Below are positions 12,801 to 23,079 of a DNA stretch of 64,000 nt, piece after piece. The notes under the pieces were generated by a model that worked only from the letters and a program-made list of their open reading frames with translations, made no database searches and had not been told where the DNA came from. Position 1 is the stretch's first letter, and the number at the start of each line of letters is the position of its first letter. The stretch is from Solen grandis. Lineage: Eukaryota; Mollusca; Bivalvia; Adapedonta; Solenidae. The position numbers and the translations under genes are program-made. The stretch spans positions 55,753,089 to 55,817,088 of the forward strand of contig CM037777.1 of the NCBI GenBank assembly GCA_021229015.1. Direction: 5' to 3'.

Positions 12801-15800
12801 ACTGATAGAGTAGCATATGAATTGGTGTACATTTTCCTGAATCTTTTCTGAAAAACGTGATTATAACGTCATAAATTATAAAATAATCAATTCGCGTTCT
12901 TGCGTCATGACCTTTAGTGCTATCTTTATAAAAAAAAAAGATTCAATAAAAATAGAGTATTCCGGAACGTGGCGTCTTCCCTAGTCCCGTGAAGTGAATT
13001 CATAAGTGTTACTTAAGTTAACAACATGTGAAAGGAAAGCATGCGCAAAGAGTAAAAATGAGATCAGTTTTGTGACAGCACACGGAAGTAGAAATTCTTA
13101 ATATTGGTTTTATACCATTCGCAACGCAATAATCTGTGATGGAGAAACTACTTTTTATTTTTACAATCATGGGACGTTTCAACGGAAGACCATGCATCTG
13201 TGGATGGAAATTGATAGAAGTAACACACACAGATAGTTTTAAACCAAATTTTTAGTCACTGTGAACGAGCCGCGTAAATACCGAAAATTTAATTAATCAA
13301 AATTCATGATATTGTAACTCAAACATTCTTTCGAAGAACTATTTCTACACTGTCATTGACGCTATAACCACGTGACTCGGCAAGTTATCCGAAACATAGG
13401 TCATTCTTCAGATAACACTATAATAATAATTATATAGTTTTCATCCAGGTTGCTTAAAAAAATTGACTTTTAAAGTGCGAATGTTTTATTCAATTTTCTA
13501 TGTCAGGTCCTGAAACGTCTAATGACGTCCATTTGACGATATACTCTATTATTTGATAGATAACATTGAGATACATTATAAAGTATCTAAGGGATAACTA
13601 TGTTGTAATGATGTCATGGGTATAAAGCAAGAATTATAAAGATTTTTAATTTTGAATCGATAAATCAATCTATGAAAGTTGAATTTGCAAGGTTGTTTTA
13701 CTTTGACATTTCCCGTAAGTATGCATTATTTCACTTAACTACGTCATACAATATGGAGGGCATTTAAGGTTTTTACGAATGAAAGTTGTCTCGTTTGTAA
13801 AATTTAGCAAATGGTAACTTTTCTTTTTTGTTCTTTAGTTTATTTATTTTTATTTATCTATTTTATTTATTTATTTATTTTTTTTTTGGGGGGGGGTCGA
13901 TGGATACGATCTTAAATCCAAGAAAGTTATGTTGTTCTAGAAAATGCAACTCCACTAACTGATCTAGAAATTTCCTGATAAAATTTATAGACAAAATAGT
14001 ACCTCTAATCAAACGCGATAAGGTCCCTATGTTACTTTCTAATTATAAATATTTTCTAGATCATGTAGGTTTTCCCAGGAGCAGATTTTTTCTATTTGGA
14101 TTTGATCAACGCAAAAATTCCTCGCTCCGTTTTGACGGATTTGATCAACGCAAAAATTCTTCACTCAGTTTTGACGGATTGGATCAACGCAAAAATTCTT
14201 CACTCAGTTTTGGCAAAAATTCTTCACTCAGTTTTGACGGATTGGATCAACGCAAAAATTCTTCACTCAGTTTTGACGGATTGGATAAACGCAAAAATTC
14301 TTCACTCAGTTTTGAAGGATTGGATCAACGCAAAAATTCTTCGCTCCGTTTTGACGGATTGGATCAACGCAAAAATTCTTCGCTCAGTTTTGAAGGATTG
14401 GATAAACGCAAACATTCTTCGCTCCGTTTTGACGGATTTGATCAACTCAAAAATTCTTCCTGTATCTTAACCTTCGAAGAAGCGTTGCAGAAACTAGGCA
14501 GTTTGACATTCAACGTGTCTGTCGACCAGCTGCAACGTCTCGGGCTGAACAAAGCGCCACCAACAGACGTATCGGATGTACCAGTCCTGGTGACAGGGGC
14601 AGACGTCTCACATTATTTTGAGACCCAGGCTTTGATTCAAAACATAGATGAAGTGGTCCGACCAGTATTCCCTGGCCTTAAACTTATATACTTCGACCTT
14701 GGCCTTAAGCCCTCCGAACGTGAACAGGTAGGTTAACATTTTTAGCCTGTTAGTTGTCAATTTTGTAAGATAAATTTGTAGCAATATCCAAAGTAAACAA
14801 ACTCTGTATTTACAGAAACTGGCAGCAACAATATTTTAATCTAAAACATATTTTATTCAAGAATGAATAGGATGGAACAGCAAGCTAATAGCAACAATAT
14901 TTCGTGGTGTATCAAAAACCAACAGAGCTGTACGGCTGTAGAATACATCCTTAGCCCTTTACCACAGTGGGTTCGATTACTGCTCTGATAATTTGAATTA
15001 ATCATGCAAGAAGTCCCTGTAATAGTTCCGCTACATTTCGGACCTCATGGCCTTTTGCGGAGATAAGGTTTCCTAATGTTCCATTAGGACAACTTGGTTA
15101 TCTTGGTAGAGGTTAAGTGGTCGAAGACGCTGCGGATCCATTACAGGGACTTACTGGAGATAGATCGGCGATTCTATCCGGGCGTGACACCCGATATAAT
15201 TACCTGAAAGTCGTTCTTTGTTAGATAGTATTACGTCATTATAGATTAGGAAGAGCGTGCCTTAAAACATGATGCATATATAGAATATAATTATAGATGG
15301 TACAAAATAGTTGAAAACTTATGTGTATGAAACAGTTAAGTAACATCATGATTCCAGTTTTTGGATAAAGTTAAGTAAGGATTTTTTTCATTTTGAGAAT
15401 GATATTATATATATATGCAGTGCGTATATCTGGTGTGAGAACTCGCCAGTTTCTGTTTTTGTTGACTTTTTTGATATTATTGAATATTGATATACATGTA
15501 CATTATTTCGAATAACTTGGTTCGATTTTTATTGTGGGGGATTTAAATAGCAGGGTAGGGGTTAAAAAGGATTTTATTGTTTGTGATATAAATAATTTTC
15601 CTGTTGATGATATAAATTATGTACCTGATAAAAATTTGTGCCGCGCCTCATTGGAAAAGGTATGCAACAGCCACGGGGTTAATTGCTACGAGATCTTTGT
15701 AGGTCTTCGGGTGTCAGTATTATCAACGGTCGGTTATATAATGATACTACTGGTATGTTTACTATTGCCAATACTAGTGGAGCGTTTGTCATTGATTATT

Positions 15801-18800
15801 TGTTGTCAATAGAGAATGATTTCTCATGTTTATGTGATTTTAAAATTGGGTCATTTAATGAACATAGTGATCACGCACCATTATTATTTTCATTTATATT
15901 TAATAAAACAGTACCTTCTGTAACAGCCAAAAATATACTGATTTTAAATAGGACGAAAAATATAAAGATTTATTTCGTGCAGGATTAATTTCCCGTTCAA
16001 CGCATTTTAATAATTTATTGTCTTTCACAGACATGAATAGTACAGATTTGGTGAATGATGCTTCGAACTGTTTTACCAAAATGTTTCGTGATGTAGCGGA
16101 CCCTTTATTTTCTAACTGTTGTAATAAAAATAGTAAAAATATATCATTAAATATCTGTACAAAAAGATTGGTTTTACAGGCAAAAATAAAATATTTAGAT
16201 GCTGTTAAAATATTTAATAAAACTCATTCTAAATAAAGTCTGAACAATTTTGTTCATTGAAAAAGTCATATAAAGATTTATGTAAGAAAAAGCGTACTTT
16301 ACATGAGCAGAGGAAAATAAAAGAATTTGAAAAACTAAAAAGGTCAAATCCTAAACAGTTTAGGAATTATTTGAAACGTTCATCTAAAAGTACAAACACC
16401 ATTACTTTAGAGGAGTTCAGTTGTTATTTTTTTTTTTAAATTAGGAAAGGATGTTTTTCATTGTGAAAATGAAGAAGCTGATAGTTTTTGTTCTTCTCAT
16501 GATTTTAATGATCTTAATTGCTGTTTTGAAGACCTGAATAAAAATATCTGTTGGTGAAGTTTTAAAAGCCACACGGTGTTTAAAGCGTAATAAAGCTACG
16601 GGGTGTAACTTTATAATGAATGAATAATTAATAGAAAGTATGGATATTTTAGCATCTCATATATGTGACTTGTTTAATGCTATATTTAACTCGGGTTATT
16701 TCCCTGAACACCTCACCGCGTGGGTTCGAAACCCGGCAGGGTCATTCGATTTTCATGTGAGGAAGCCTTCCAGCTGGCTTGCGGTAGGTCGGTGGATCTA
16801 CCCGGATGCCTCCGTGCATTCGGGGTCTTCCTCCACCTGTATTAGCTGGACGTCGCTATATGACTGAAATACTGTCGAAGCAACGGTAAACTCAAATAGT
16901 CTAGTCTAGTCTATTTCCCTGAACAATGGATAAATGGTGTTATCATTCCTTTGCATAAAAAAGAAGATGTTAATAACGTAACTAATTAGGTATTACTTTG
17001 GTAAGCTGCTTATCTAAACTATTTACTACTGTATTAACCCTTTCCCTCATATAGACTCATTTTAACCCTTTCCCTCATATAGACTCATTTTAACCCTTTC
17101 CCTCATATAGACTCATTTTGACGCACTCAATATGTACCACATAAAGCCTGATCTGCAGAAAACCACAGTTAAACCTTACCAAATTTAATTATAAAATCCT
17201 CATTTCCAGACCACTGAGGAGCAGCGAACAGCATAAAACCTGATCAGCCTGCGAGTAACTCGCATGCTGATCTGGTTTTATGCTGTTCGCATAGGTCTTT
17301 TCATGGCGTCCTCTTTGAGGGAAAGGGTTAAACACGCGGGCGAGTAATTTCTGTGAAAATCACAAGATAATATCTGCTGCCCAATTTGGGTTTAGGAAAG
17401 AACGTTCTACTGTTGACGCTTTATTTATTTTATCAAATGTTGTTCAAAATTACTTGAATAATGATAAAATGATAGTATTGTTGTTATATTGATATGTGTA
17501 AATATTTTGATACTATTTATAGAAATGGATCACTTTGAATATGCCATCGGATTGAGACAGGGCGAGATTATGTTACCTATACTTGTTTGTTTTTTTATTT
17601 GTAGAAGATTTAGAATTATATTTACAAGAAAATGCTGATTCTGGTATCCAATTACATGATTTAGTGTTAATTTCGTTATTATTTGCAGATGATATGGTTA
17701 TTTTGGGGAAAAATACAACAGGAGTTACAGTCTAGTCTTGATCGCTTATACAGTTATTGTAAGAAATGGGGTTTAGAAGTTAATACAGAAAAGACAAAAA
17801 TTATGATTTTTAAAAAAAGAGGTAGGTTACGAAGTCAGAAATCTTGGACATATAATGATAAATAAATTGAAGTTGTGGATGATTTTAACTACTTAGGAAC
17901 AGTTATAAACAATAATTGGGATTTTACATTCCATCAAAAATACGTAGTTGGAAAAGTTTTGAGATTTCTTAAACTAAATTGTAAGAGCTAAAACCTAAGT
18001 TAGCATGTCAACTTTTTTATTCATTTGTAGGGTCTATTTTATTCCTCATAAATATGTAGATTTGGAAAATATAAAGATATTGAAAGGGTACATTTGATTT
18101 GGAAAATATATTTTAAATGTAAGAAATAGTGTTGCAAATTCTGCTGTGTATGGAGAATTAAGAGATACCCATTGTTTGTTGTGAGATATGTTAGAATTAT
18201 TAAATATTGGTTTAAGATCTTAAATACAAACACTATTATTATACAGCGTGTTTACGTGCAGTCACTTAGTGATTGTAATATGGGTTTTGATAACTGGGCC
18301 AAAAAGGTTAAAGATTTGCTATGTAATTATGGTTGTTGGAAAATCCAGAATTATACGATTTAAATCTTATTTACCTATTTTTAAACAAAGAGTAATTGAT
18401 GATATTTTATATAAAACTGGTATTCAGAAAAAAGAAACGAGTGGTGTACTTGATCCTTATAATCATTGTAAAGGTATTTTTGAGTACGAGGGTTATTTAG
18501 ATATATTGCCGCAAATTCTCAGATAAAATGTTACTTAATTAAGTGTTTCTGGTCATTGTTTGAGAATACAAACAGGAAGATATGGGCAAAATAGGATTCC
18601 AAGAAATGACCGTTACTGTCAGTGCTGCAATTCATTAGATACAGAAGATGAATATCATTTTATTATAAAATGTCCGTGTTTTGAAAATATAAGGAAACTT
18701 TTTATTAATAAGCAATTCTAAGCTAGACTTAGTATGTACAAATTTTTGACATTATTACAATCGACAGATAAGACTACTCTTATTAAATTGGCATTATACT

Positions 18801-21621
18801 TTAAGAAAGTCATGGAAGTAAGAAATAATTTATTAAATATTTTTTAATTAACCTTTTGATGTCTATGTTTAAAATATAATCTGTGCATGATATAATAAAT
18901 TATATTTTAAGAAAGATATTGAAGTAAGAAATAATTCATTAAATAATTTTGTGAATGATTATAAATGCTTTTCTGAGATCTATGTTTAATGTATGTACTT
19001 TGAATTAATTGTTTATCGGTCTAGTCATATGAAAGTATCATATATACGGTTTATATACGTTGAAATATTTATCATTCTTTTATTATGCATTATATAGTAG
19101 ATTATTTTATTTATTGTTATTGACAATGTACATTGTACACGTCGGAAATAAAACATTTGTATCTTTGTATTTTATGATAAAGTCAATGCCACGAAATAAC
19201 ACAAACAAGGGAAATACAATTATGGCTATGTCATGGTTGGCGTAACAAATCACAATTTACTAATTAGTAATTATGCTGAAATCACCTTCACCAGCCTGTG
19301 CGAAAACGTGCAAACGTCTTTATAGGGACCATCTCAAAATGCAGTCCTTCTACATACTAGTTTCAATTGTATAAGCAAGTACTAGTAGAGAATCGAAACT
19401 GATATTAAATCATTTTTCCGAACATTTTAGTCTTTCGGCCCGATTCTTTGACGTTTGTGTCAAAAGTTTTCTTGTATTCATGTTTCATATATATTTCATT
19501 CTCACTTGTCGTTTGTTAAATAATGCATTGATTAATGATGTACATGCACTGTATTGTACAATTCATAAAAAAACAACTTGAAACTATATTATTTAAGTCA
19601 TAGCGCATTTAGTACACGCCATCAAATGCACGTTAAAATCAACAAAAGTGCAATATTATCTTCCCTTTTCATTCAAATATTTTTCATCAAAAGTATTTAA
19701 TACTAACATAGCTTCAGTAGTTTAACGACCCTTTCGGTATCCAAAATGAGTATATTACTATATTATTATTTTCTATCCAATCATTCAATCTGTTATTCAA
19801 ACCCCGGAAAATATCTCTCAACAACTCATTAATGTTATCCCTCGATAATTATTGACGTCACAAGGTCATTCCTTTAAACAATTGGAACAATAATTCCTCT
19901 TGACCATTGAACAGGAAAAATGACCGGTATTAAGAACTGCAAAAAAAAACAAAAAAACTACTAAATGCAGTGATACAATGTCAAAATCCTGTATAAGATA
20001 TTCATTAATATCCGTCCTTACTTAAAGATTTATTTGTTTTAAGGAATTTAATAATTATTTCAATTTCCGATTGACAAATAGGCCTGTCAAGTTCTAGTTA
20101 TTTCCTATCAAGACTGTTAAAATCTGAAATTGCACAATATCTTCACATTCATAACTCTCCGTTGTAACAGGACTTCTGTGCAGATAAGAAAAAATATTTA
20201 TAAAACTCATTAAATGGTATATTATTACTTGTGTTATTATTCTTACGTTTGCAAAAAAAAAAAAGTTTCCACAAGTTTCCTAGGGAGCAGCCGTTCAATC
20301 TCAATTTTCCTTCCCTTTTTTCATATATTCTACGTTTTTACGTACTATTCTTTTATAATATGATTTATTGTTAAGCATAGTACAGCTAAAAGAATCTGAT
20401 TTAAGTCTATCACATACATTTATTGAATCAAAATACATTTTCTTTGCCTCATAACATGATTATGTCTTTTTACTATTTACAGCTCGATAAATACTGTAAC
20501 TGTACAGTAATTGATTTTCCTTTTGATGAGTCGCCGCCGTACGTGAGAAACCTTCACACCTATGCGTTCAAACCTATTGCTCTTAATGTAAGTTACGGTG
20601 GTCAAGGTGGGGACTTCATTAAAGTATCTAAAGTACATTCTTATTCATTAAAATAAGTCCAATAATGACTTTTGACAGATAAAATATTCGAAAATATTTT
20701 CATTGTCTGTCAAAAGTCATATTATAACTTTAGCATGACTTATAAGTATATTTTCTGCAGCCCTTAGAACAATTTCCGTTTATTAATTCAAACTGTATAG
20801 TAAATTTATTAACTTAAAACTCTATCATAAAAAATAAACATGGTCTGAAAAAAATAAACATTCGCAAATGACTGTTTGAATATTAAACAGATTTAACACA
20901 GTCTAGAAAGTATATTGATACAAAAGCCGTATCCACTTTGTAAGAGCCTAAGCGGAGATTTACATGATTCCATTGACTGTTGCGTAAATAAAATTATTAA
21001 TAAGGTATGAATTTAATAACCTTTTAAGTTATTCAAAGATAGAAAAATTATAATTAATAAGCAGAAATTTCAAGTACAATGTACATACACTTTCTTTTTC
21101 AGATAGCATACGTGACATATGGCCATGTCTTTTGGGTTGACGCTTCAATAAGGTTTGTGCCAGATAATTTCTCTACAAAAGCCACCTCGGCATTGAAATA
21201 TTTGAAAGAAAAAAATGTAACCATTGCGGTCTTCCCTAATCATAAACCAGGGTCTGTAGTGCAGCACACTTTCAATAAAACGTTCAGTTACTTCTCAGAA
21301 TCACCATACTGTTACCTGGGAACGAGGGAACGGAAGGCTGGACTGGTTCTTGCTCGAAACAGTTATGTAAGTCGAATATTTATGAAACAGTGGTTGCATT
21401 GTTCCCTCACTGAACAGTGCATCAATCCCACGGGGGCCTTTAAGAAGTGTCCAGATTGGAAAAAGGATTTTAGCATTGAAAATTTGGGACTGTGTCACAG
21501 ATACGAACAGTCTGCCCTTAGTATAATGTGGTATAGACTCTACCCAGGTAATTATTTACATCAACCAAAATGGATGAGGGTGTTGAGAGGCGATAAAGCT
21601 GACTATTTCCCAAAACTTTAA
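6733..21621 (+). CDS. Four-exon gene for a type II membrane, DUF1647-like glycosyltransferase-family protein
   Basis: Seen: exons 6733-6811, 14060-14727, 20483-20587 and 21103-21621 join with phases 1, 0 and 0 and GT-AG borders throughout, giving 456 codons ending in TAA. Residues 1-26 contain a hydrophobic stretch (FGVLVTLVVIQLVL) that fits a signal anchor. Residues 39-161 are the NSS-containing repeats. Residues about 200-456 carry blocks such as VLVTGADVSHYF, LIYFDLGL, VRNLHTYAFKP and VFWVDASIRF, then several cysteines. From family knowledge these blocks resemble DUF1647 proteins, a glycosyltransferase-like family of uncertain substrate. Inferred: a Golgi or ER lumenal enzyme or its relative. 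The start has a strong context (aacATGG). An out-of-frame ATG lies ten bases upstream. No canonical AATAAA follows closely. Extra small exons in the long introns cannot be excluded. Confidence 0.8.
6903..7033. mobile_element. Short inverted-repeat element, family A (copy 2), in intron 1
   Basis: Ends are cccgcgttcagtttacc and ggtaactgaacgcgggg, near-perfect terminal inverted repeats. The core shares acagggatacaaacg with the copy at 2261-2375. MITE-like, no coding capacity. It lies within 100 bases of the exon 1 donor. Confidence 0.8.
7041..7185. mobile_element. Short inverted-repeat element, family B (copy 1), in intron 1
   Basis: Begins aagtccctgtaat and ends acagggactt. The interior (ccgctacatttcggacctca, ggttatcttgg-like, gaggttaagtgg-like) matches the copy at 15011-15152. 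About 145 bp with terminal inverted repeats and no coding capacity. It lies only seven bases from the family A element. Confidence 0.8.
7321..7405 (+). mobile_element. tRNA-like SINE head, family 2
   Basis: An A-box-like tggcccagtgat and a B-box-like gggattcgaacccc lie about 40 bases apart, as in a tRNA, but the arms do not close into a full cloverleaf and no acceptor stem pairs. This fits the head of a tRNA-derived SINE better than a tRNA gene. The body to the right is unclear. Confidence 0.55.
7406..8915. other. Intron 1 sequence without recognised features
   Basis: AT-rich. A 113-codon frame at 7465-7806 shows no recognisable domain, no splice sites of note and lies in the intron next to a SINE head. 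I do not call it a gene. Confidence 0.4.
8916..10590. repeat. Degenerate G-poor minisatellite in intron 1
   Basis: Variants of ttcaacattgtcaccatca and catctgcattcatctgtt recur every 50-60 bases for about 1.7 kb. A near-exact segment of about 53 bases repeats 102 bases apart at 10091 and 10193. The plus strand is strikingly poor in G, so the minus strand is poor in C. Both strands have scattered stops; the short open frames here are by-products of the biased composition, not genes. Confidence 0.8.
10760..11150 (-). mobile_element. tRNA-derived SINE, family 3 (copy 1, minus)
   Basis: On the minus strand the right end gives a tRNA-like head with A-box-like gctcaatgttagagtg and B-box-like gtgttcgaatccaa. 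The body carries gttgctatgggaactcgga and gggtatcgcacccggac. A T-run at plus 10853-10872 lies inside or at the tail. A second copy is at 61475-61820 and homology extends left of the T-run (ctcgcaatcattttctgatt), so the whole unit may be a composite. Confidence 0.75.
11151..14059. other. Rest of intron 1, no gene recognised
   Basis: AT-rich sequence with short homopolymer runs (for example T at 11980-11997 and G at 13890-13896). Short open frames such as 11521-11772 and 13018-13230 have no recognisable homology or splice context. The end of this stretch holds a plausible branch point and pyrimidine tract (ttctaattataaatattttctag) feeding the exon 2 acceptor. Confidence 0.45.
14060..14727 (+). 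CDS. Exon 2: sequon-repeat stem and start of the DUF1647-like domain
   Basis: The acceptor is attttctag at 14051-14059. The two bases at the start complete the phase-1 codon from exon 1 to an Asp. Residues 39-161 of the joined protein are the 13-residue repeats. Then come a helical-looking linker (TFEEALQKLGSL) and the first block of the globular domain (VLVTGADVSHYF, LKLIYFDLGL). The donor is gaacag|gtaggt, phase 0. The frame stays open upstream to a Met at 14029, but that reading would lack the anchor, and the splice from 6811 fits better. Confidence 0.85.
14095..14463 (+). repeat. 39-bp coding tandem repeat (13-residue units with NSS sequons)
   Basis: Nine near-complete copies and one eight-residue partial of a unit like FDGLDQRKNSSLS. 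Each of the ten has the triplet Asn-Ser-Ser, a canonical N-X-S glycosylation sequon. Variation is mainly D/E at position 2, L/F at 4, Q/K at 6 and S/R at 13. Because 39 is a multiple of three and the unit lacks stops, the +1 frame is also open here (14096-14470), which I treat as a by-product. Confidence 0.95.
15011..15152. mobile_element. Short inverted-repeat element, family B (copy 2), in intron 2
   Basis: Starts aagtccctgtaat and ends attacagggactt, matching the element at 7041-7185 along its length with small indels. Non-coding, MITE-like. Its presence in two introns of the same gene probably reflects high copy number. Confidence 0.85.
16711..16911 (+). mobile_element. 5'-truncated SINE, family 1 (copy 2), inserted in the LINE
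   Basis: The body matches the SINEs at 4896-5165 and 34330-34555 in the opposite orientation. The B-box region (gtgggttcgaaaccc) is present but the A-box half of the head is missing. A 14-bp target duplication (tatttccctgaaca) flanks it at 16697-16710 and 16912-16925. The tail ends in repeats of tagtc. Confidence 0.95.
17034..17331. mobile_element. TTAA-flanked inverted-repeat element, family C (copy 1)
   Basis: Flanked by TTAA on both sides, with ends ccctttccctca and tgagggaaaggg. TTAA target duplications are the hallmark of piggyBac-type transposition, so this is a piggyBac-like MITE by inference. The first 28 bases (ccctttccctcatatagact and what follows) occur three times in tandem. A long palindrome centres on cctgcgagtaactcgcatg. 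Removing the element and one TTAA leaves the surrounding LINE reading frame intact. Confidence 0.9.
18871..20482. other. Rest of intron 2, no gene recognised
   Basis: AT-rich. A segment near 18797-18848 (aagaaagtcatggaagtaag) is repeated in part at 18908-18960, probably LINE tail sequence. The acceptor tactatttacag at 20471-20482 ends the intron. Confidence 0.45.
20483..20587 (+). CDS. Exon 3: conserved core block of the DUF1647-like domain
   Basis: 105 bases, 35 codons, phase 0 at both ends, with the acceptor ttacag and the donor aat|gtaagt. It encodes LDKYCNCTVIDFPFDE and VRNLHTYAFKP. A cysteine pair followed by a conserved F-x-F and a Y-A-x-K-P block is what I recall of DUF1647 proteins just upstream of the W-x-D-x-S motif. 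Confidence 0.85.
20665..20720. repeat. Perfect 15-bp inverted repeat with a nested palindrome in intron 3
   Basis: The arms atgacttttgacaga (20665-20679) and tctgtcaaaagtcat (20706-20720) are exact reverse complements. The 26-base loop contains aaaatattcgaaaatatttt, itself nearly palindromic. Read as RNA it would form a long hairpin 77 bases after the exon 3 donor. Confidence 0.9.
21103..21621 (+). CDS. Exon 4: C-terminal catalytic-like region of the DUF1647-like protein
   Basis: The acceptor is ctttctttttcag at 21090-21102, phase 0. It encodes 172 residues plus TAA. Starts with IAYVTYGHVFWVDASIRF. The W-x-D-x-S motif is the most typical block of the family, and the Asp is a candidate for the metal or nucleotide-sugar site of a GT-A-like fold (inference). 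Later Cys residues (PYCYLG, HCSLTEQC, KKCPDW, GLCHRYEQSA) could form disulfides in the lumen. The end (DYFPKL) is intact. Confidence 0.9.
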   Translation: MAYVTYGHVFWVDASIRFVPDNFSTKATSALKYLKEKNVTIAVFPNHKPGSVVQHTFNKTFSYFSESPYCYLGTRERKAGLVLARNSYVSRIFMKQWLHCSLTEQCINPTGAFKKCPDWKKDFSIENLGLCHRYEQSALSIMWYRLYPGNYLHQPKWMRVLRGDKADYFPKL

Positions 21622-22270
21622 GGAATCCTAACTCAAAAACAACGATGTTGTATATAAATAACCACATTATTGTTGTTGTTGTTGTTTTTTTTTGTTTTTT
21701 TTTTGGGGGGGGGGCTAAAATGAGTCAATACAGCTGTCACAGTGATATTTGGTCATATGTATTTCAAATGAACGTATATGCAATATAGACAAAATATGTA
21801 GGCTTGTTTGTGATGAAGCAATGCGGAAACATGTATATTTTCATTCACGTGCCCCCTAAGGTGGGGCTATTCTTCTGCGCAGAACGTGTCGAGTCTTTCT
21901 TCGTACTTAAAACAAAGAACTTTTACTATGAAATTTTGGGACACGGACTTTTTTCTTTTAACAGACCACCATTTTTATGACGCTATGGCCGTATTTTTAA
22001 TTGAAGTTGTGTCCGAATTTGCGACAAAATAGTTACTGGATACTTTTGAAAGGTTAGATGAATCAACTTTTACTACACGAGTTCAAAACAAAGATCTTTT
22101 ATAGAGCATTTGTTTTCTAGAATGGGTGTGTACTTCATTATATAGACTGGATGAAGGGCAGAAATGAATAATTGTTTGAGTGCCGTCAAGAGTACGAAAG
22201 CTGCGGAAAAGGAAAAAAATGGAATAGACTAGCATTATCATTATGTATGTGATTTGAAATGCAAATATGA
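21622..22270. other. 3' flank of the gene; no clear poly(A) signal
   Basis: The 3' untranslated region must begin here. Only a weak variant (tataaata at 21651-21658) is seen near the stop. A T/G homopolymer stretch lies at 21685-21714. No other gene recognised. Confidence 0.4.
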
Positions 22271-22274
22271 CTAG

Positions 22275-23045
22275 AATCGCTATCGCGATATCATCGGTTT
22301 TCACAAAAGCCATTTCATTCAGTTCACGAGTCGCATACTTCGAAAAACATTTCTTCGATCAATGGTTTGTTAATATTGTTAACAGCGATCTTTCAAATAT
22401 TTTTGTTGCAACGTTTAAGCAGACTTTTTACCCAAAAGAATATTTTTGAGTATTACCTGTCAGTTATGTAGTCGCGATATCATCGGGTTTTACAAAAGCA
22501 ATTCCTTTCAGTTCAAGAGTCACATGATTCGAAAAACATTTCTTCGTTCAATGGCTTGTTGATACTGTTAACAGCGATCTTTCAAACATTTTTGTCACAA
22601 TGTTTAAGCAGACTTTTTACCCAAAAGAATATGGTTGAGTATTACCTGTCAGTTATGTAGTCGCGATATCGATTCAGTTTTCACGAAAACAATTCCATCA
22701 AAGTCACGAGTCGCATACTTCGAAAAATATTTCTTCATTCAATGGCTTGTTGATACTGTTAACAGCGATCTTTCAAACATTTTTATTGCAATGTTTAAGC
22801 AGACTTTTTACCCAAAAGAATATTTTTGAGTATTACCTGTCAGTTATGTAGTCCGATATCAATGGCTTTCACGAAAGCAATTCCATTCTGTTCACGAGTC
22901 GCATGATTCGAAAAACATTTCTTCATTCAATAGCTTGTTGAATACTGTTAACAGTGATCTTTCAAACATTTTTGTCATAATGTTTATGCAGACTTTTCAC
23001 CAAGAAGAATAATTTTGAGTATTACCTGTCAATTATGCAGTCGCA
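22275..23045. repeat. 189-bp satellite, cluster 1 (four copies)
   Basis: The landmark cgcgatatc recurs at 22284, 22473 and 22662, and a degraded form at about 22854, a period of 189-190 bases. Each unit includes ttcacgagtcgcat, gttaacagcgatctttcaaa and gagtattacctgtcagttat. Short open frames at 22267-22449 and 22635-22829 are repeat-derived. Confidence 0.95.
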
Positions 23046-23079
23046 AACTTGAAAACTTTTTTACAGAATTCGGTTAGTG

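Larger units (their letters stand above)
15530..18870 (+). pseudogene. Decayed LINE (endonuclease plus reverse transcriptase) in intron 2
   Basis: Pieces in order: an endonuclease fragment with GDLNSRVG at 15538-15567; the SDHAPL motif near 15870; a basic linker (16257-16420); reverse transcriptase blocks around 16560-17040 and 17330-17880, including AAQFGFRKERSTVDA near 17370-17420 and the catalytic FADD at about 17680; and a C-terminal cysteine motif (RYCQCCNSLDTEDEYHF, near 18615-18665). Many stops and frameshifts separate them, so it is dead. It is on the same strand as the host gene. The left boundary is uncertain. It contains two later insertions (a SINE and a TTAA element). The 3' fragment at 57650-58260 belongs to the same general type. 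Confidence 0.85.

Noticed and set aside
14096..14470. Second open frame (124 codons) overlapping the sequon repeats
   Set aside because: A by-product of a 39-bp repeat with no stop in that frame. The globular domain downstream fits only the other frame.
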